30,114 bases of DNA, from the NCBI GenBank assembly GCA_965603395.1, contig CBFDCV010000008.1, positions 1-30,114 of the forward strand. The letters are read 5' to 3'. Each line of letters begins with the position of its first letter. Position 1 is the first letter of the stretch. The notes under the pieces are model-generated. The model saw only the letters and a list, made by a program, of their open reading frames with translations. It had not been told where the DNA came from and ran no database searches. The translations under genes were made by a program, and so were the position numbers. The stretch comes from CAYSWS01 sp965603395. GTDB lineage: Bacteria > Patescibacteriota > WWE3 > UBA101185 > UBA10185. Below, piece after piece: positions 28,961 through 30,114 of this stretch.

Positions 28961-29839
28961 GTGAGTGTGAATGACTATGTTTCGAAGAAGGACAAGCGGT
29001 TTCCTGCCTTGTTGAGAGAGCCTGAGGGTGCGCCTGAAAGGCTGTATTACCGGGGCGAGTGGCGGGTTGAGATATTTGAGAAGTGTTTGGCGGTGGTGGG
29101 GAGCCGGCGTATGAGCGAATACGGAAGGAGAACAACAGAAAGGTTGGTGTTTGAGGTGGCTAGCAGGGGCGTGACAGTGGTTTCGGGGTTTATGTATGGT
29201 GTGGATGCGGCGGCTCATAAAGCGGCGGTAGCGGCGGGAGGGAGCACAGTGGCGGTGGTGGCTTACGGAATTAAGAGGGCCTGCCTGGGATATATGAGGG
29301 GTTTATATGAGCAGATTTTAGAGAGCGGCGGTTTGGTTTTGTCCGAATACGGTGAGGACGAACCTCCCCGGAAGTTTATGTTTCCTAAGCGGAATAGGAT
29401 CATTGCCGGTTTGTGCCGGGCTACTTTGGTAGTGGAAGCCGGTGAGGGCAGTGGTTCTTTGATCACAGCCGGGTATTCCAGAAAATATGGTCGAAAGGTG
29501 CTGGCGGTGCCGGGACCCATAGATAGCAAGAATTCGCAGGGGACTTTGGGGTTGATAAGGGAGGGTGCAGTGATGGTTCGAAGTGTGGATGATGTGTTGG
29601 CGTGTTTTACGGAGTTGGAGGAGCTTCGGGGGGATTCGGTGAGTAAGGAGGGGTTTGGTATAAGGGCAGGCGTGAGTGGAGCTCTGCTGAAATTATTGGA
29701 ATCAGAACCTCTCACCATGGAACAAATTGCCGAAAAAACCAAACTGAACGCGGCTCAGCTGAGTAGGGGAATTACCATGCTCACATTGTCGGGGCAAATT
29801 AAGGAGGATCACGGGAGATTTTATGTTGATCATAGTTAA
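28961..29839 (+). CDS. dprA: DNA-processing protein DprA
   Basis: Binds incoming single-stranded DNA and loads RecA during transformation. The 292-aa protein has a Rossmann-like core with VVGSRRMSEYGRR, VVSGFMYGVDAAAHKAAVAA, LVLSEYGEDEPP, FPKRNRIIAGLCRATLVVEA, GSLITAGYSRKYGR and VPGPIDSKNSQGT, plus a C-terminal winged helix (LTMEQIAEKTKLNAAQLSRG). GTG 28961 is the proposed start and GTG 28967 is possible. Codons rich in G, including CGG for Arg, set this gene apart from the AT-richer genes before it. It overlaps comM by 17 bases, which indicates one operon for DNA uptake and recombination. Confidence 0.94.
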   Translation: MSVNDYVSKKDKRFPALLREPEGAPERLYYRGEWRVEIFEKCLAVVGSRRMSEYGRRTTERLVFEVASRGVTVVSGFMYGVDAAAHKAAVAAGGSTVAVVAYGIKRACLGYMRGLYEQILESGGLVLSEYGEDEPPRKFMFPKRNRIIAGLCRATLVVEAGEGSGSLITAGYSRKYGRKVLAVPGPIDSKNSQGTLGLIREGAVMVRSVDDVLACFTELEELRGDSVSKEGFGIRAGVSGALLKLLESEPLTMEQIAEKTKLNAAQLSRGITMLTLSGQIKEDHGRFYVDHS

Positions 29840-30114
29840 TTCGGCTGCCGGTAAAGGGATAGATTCGATTTTAGTGAGAGTGGAGGTAAATGTGGCCAGT
29901 AGAGGGTTTCCCAGCTTCGATATTGTAGGTTTGCCTTCTAAAGCGGTGGCGGAGAGCAAGGAGCGGGTGAAAACGGCTATCATCAATTCAGGTTTTGATT
30001 TCCCCAACCGGAAGATAACTATTAATTTAGCCCCGGCCGACATTCCCAAAGAAGGCTCTTTTTATGATCTGCCTATTGCGGTGGGTTTGTTGGCAGGTAT
30101 TAAGGGGTTTAAGG
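29823..30114 (+). CDS. comM: ComM/YifB-type AAA+ helicase, partial
   Basis: Only the first 97 codons are in the window; the gene runs off the right edge. The translated start includes NSAAGKGIDSILVRVEVNVA, then FDIVGLPSKAVAESKERVKT, then KITINLAPADIPKEGSFYDL and PIAVGLLAG, which is the N-terminal domain of ComM (once called Mg-chelatase-like). ComM drives branch migration during natural transformation. ATG 29823 lies inside the dprA 3' end, so translation is probably coupled. The ATPase motifs lie beyond the window. Confidence 0.93.
   Translation, partial: MLIIVNSAAGKGIDSILVRVEVNVASRGFPSFDIVGLPSKAVAESKERVKTAIINSGFDFPNRKITINLAPADIPKEGSFYDLPIAVGLLAGIKGFK

Overview
The window looks like part of a Candidate Phyla Radiation (Patescibacteria) genome, perhaps Microgenomates, Katanobacteria or a relative; the exact phylum cannot be fixed from this sequence alone. 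The grounds are small tightly packed genes, a reduced Obg without its C-terminal domain, a ComEC split into two proteins, membrane-anchored regulators with CPR-style extracytoplasmic domains, a GlgA/GH57 glucan cluster, and very many start codons 6-9 bases after a -10 box (leaderless mRNAs). TGA is used as a stop (comEA, argS), so the code is standard rather than the Gracilibacteria/SR1 code.

Layout. 1-1500: short tandem repeat, obg, tRNA-Ala(GGC), then two tandem hairpin repeats that end in tRNA-like CACCA tails, and a bidirectional terminator. 1506-4700 (minus): a polytopic O-antigen-ligase/TPR protein behind a long structured leader, and a membrane-tethered MerR-type protein. 4749-7855: an ArsR-type regulator, then comEA, the comEC channel half and a separate comEC-type metallo-beta-lactamase. 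7874-11406: argS, a membrane-anchored metallophosphoesterase and ndk. 11426-11953: tRNA-Ser(TGA), a terminator, a 300-base region of hairpin repeats and copies of the tRNA-Ser 3' end, then tRNA-Arg(CCT). 12093-16984: class E/D-like sortase, PEGA/beta-propeller protein, mreB, a WecG/TagA glycosyltransferase and a helix-turn-helix protein with a Pro-rich linker and its own palindromic operator. 17074-26402: alpha-glucan cluster (two GT5 synthases, three GH57 enzymes, a GalT-like nucleotidyltransferase, a GH15-like enzyme) with a strongly predicted small RNA inside it. 26434-26984: a small foreign-looking gene sharing a bidirectional promoter with the last GH57 gene. 27002-28805 (minus): rplL, rplJ with structured leader, and a toxin-antitoxin pair. 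28961-end: dprA and the start of comM.

How it fits together. Three loci (comEA/comEC, dprA, comM) point to DNA uptake and recombination, expected in an organism thought to depend on other cells. mreB, sortase, the WecG-type transferase and the ligase-like protein serve envelope shape and surface polymers. The glucan cluster would make, trim and mobilise a storage polysaccharide, although no ADP-glucose pyrophosphorylase is present here. The most unusual material is non-coding: a family of 29-base hairpins with compensatory base changes linked to tRNA genes and tRNA 3'-end copies; a ~100-nt rod-shaped RNA with a perfect consensus promoter and its own terminator; and a ~155-nt multi-hairpin leader.
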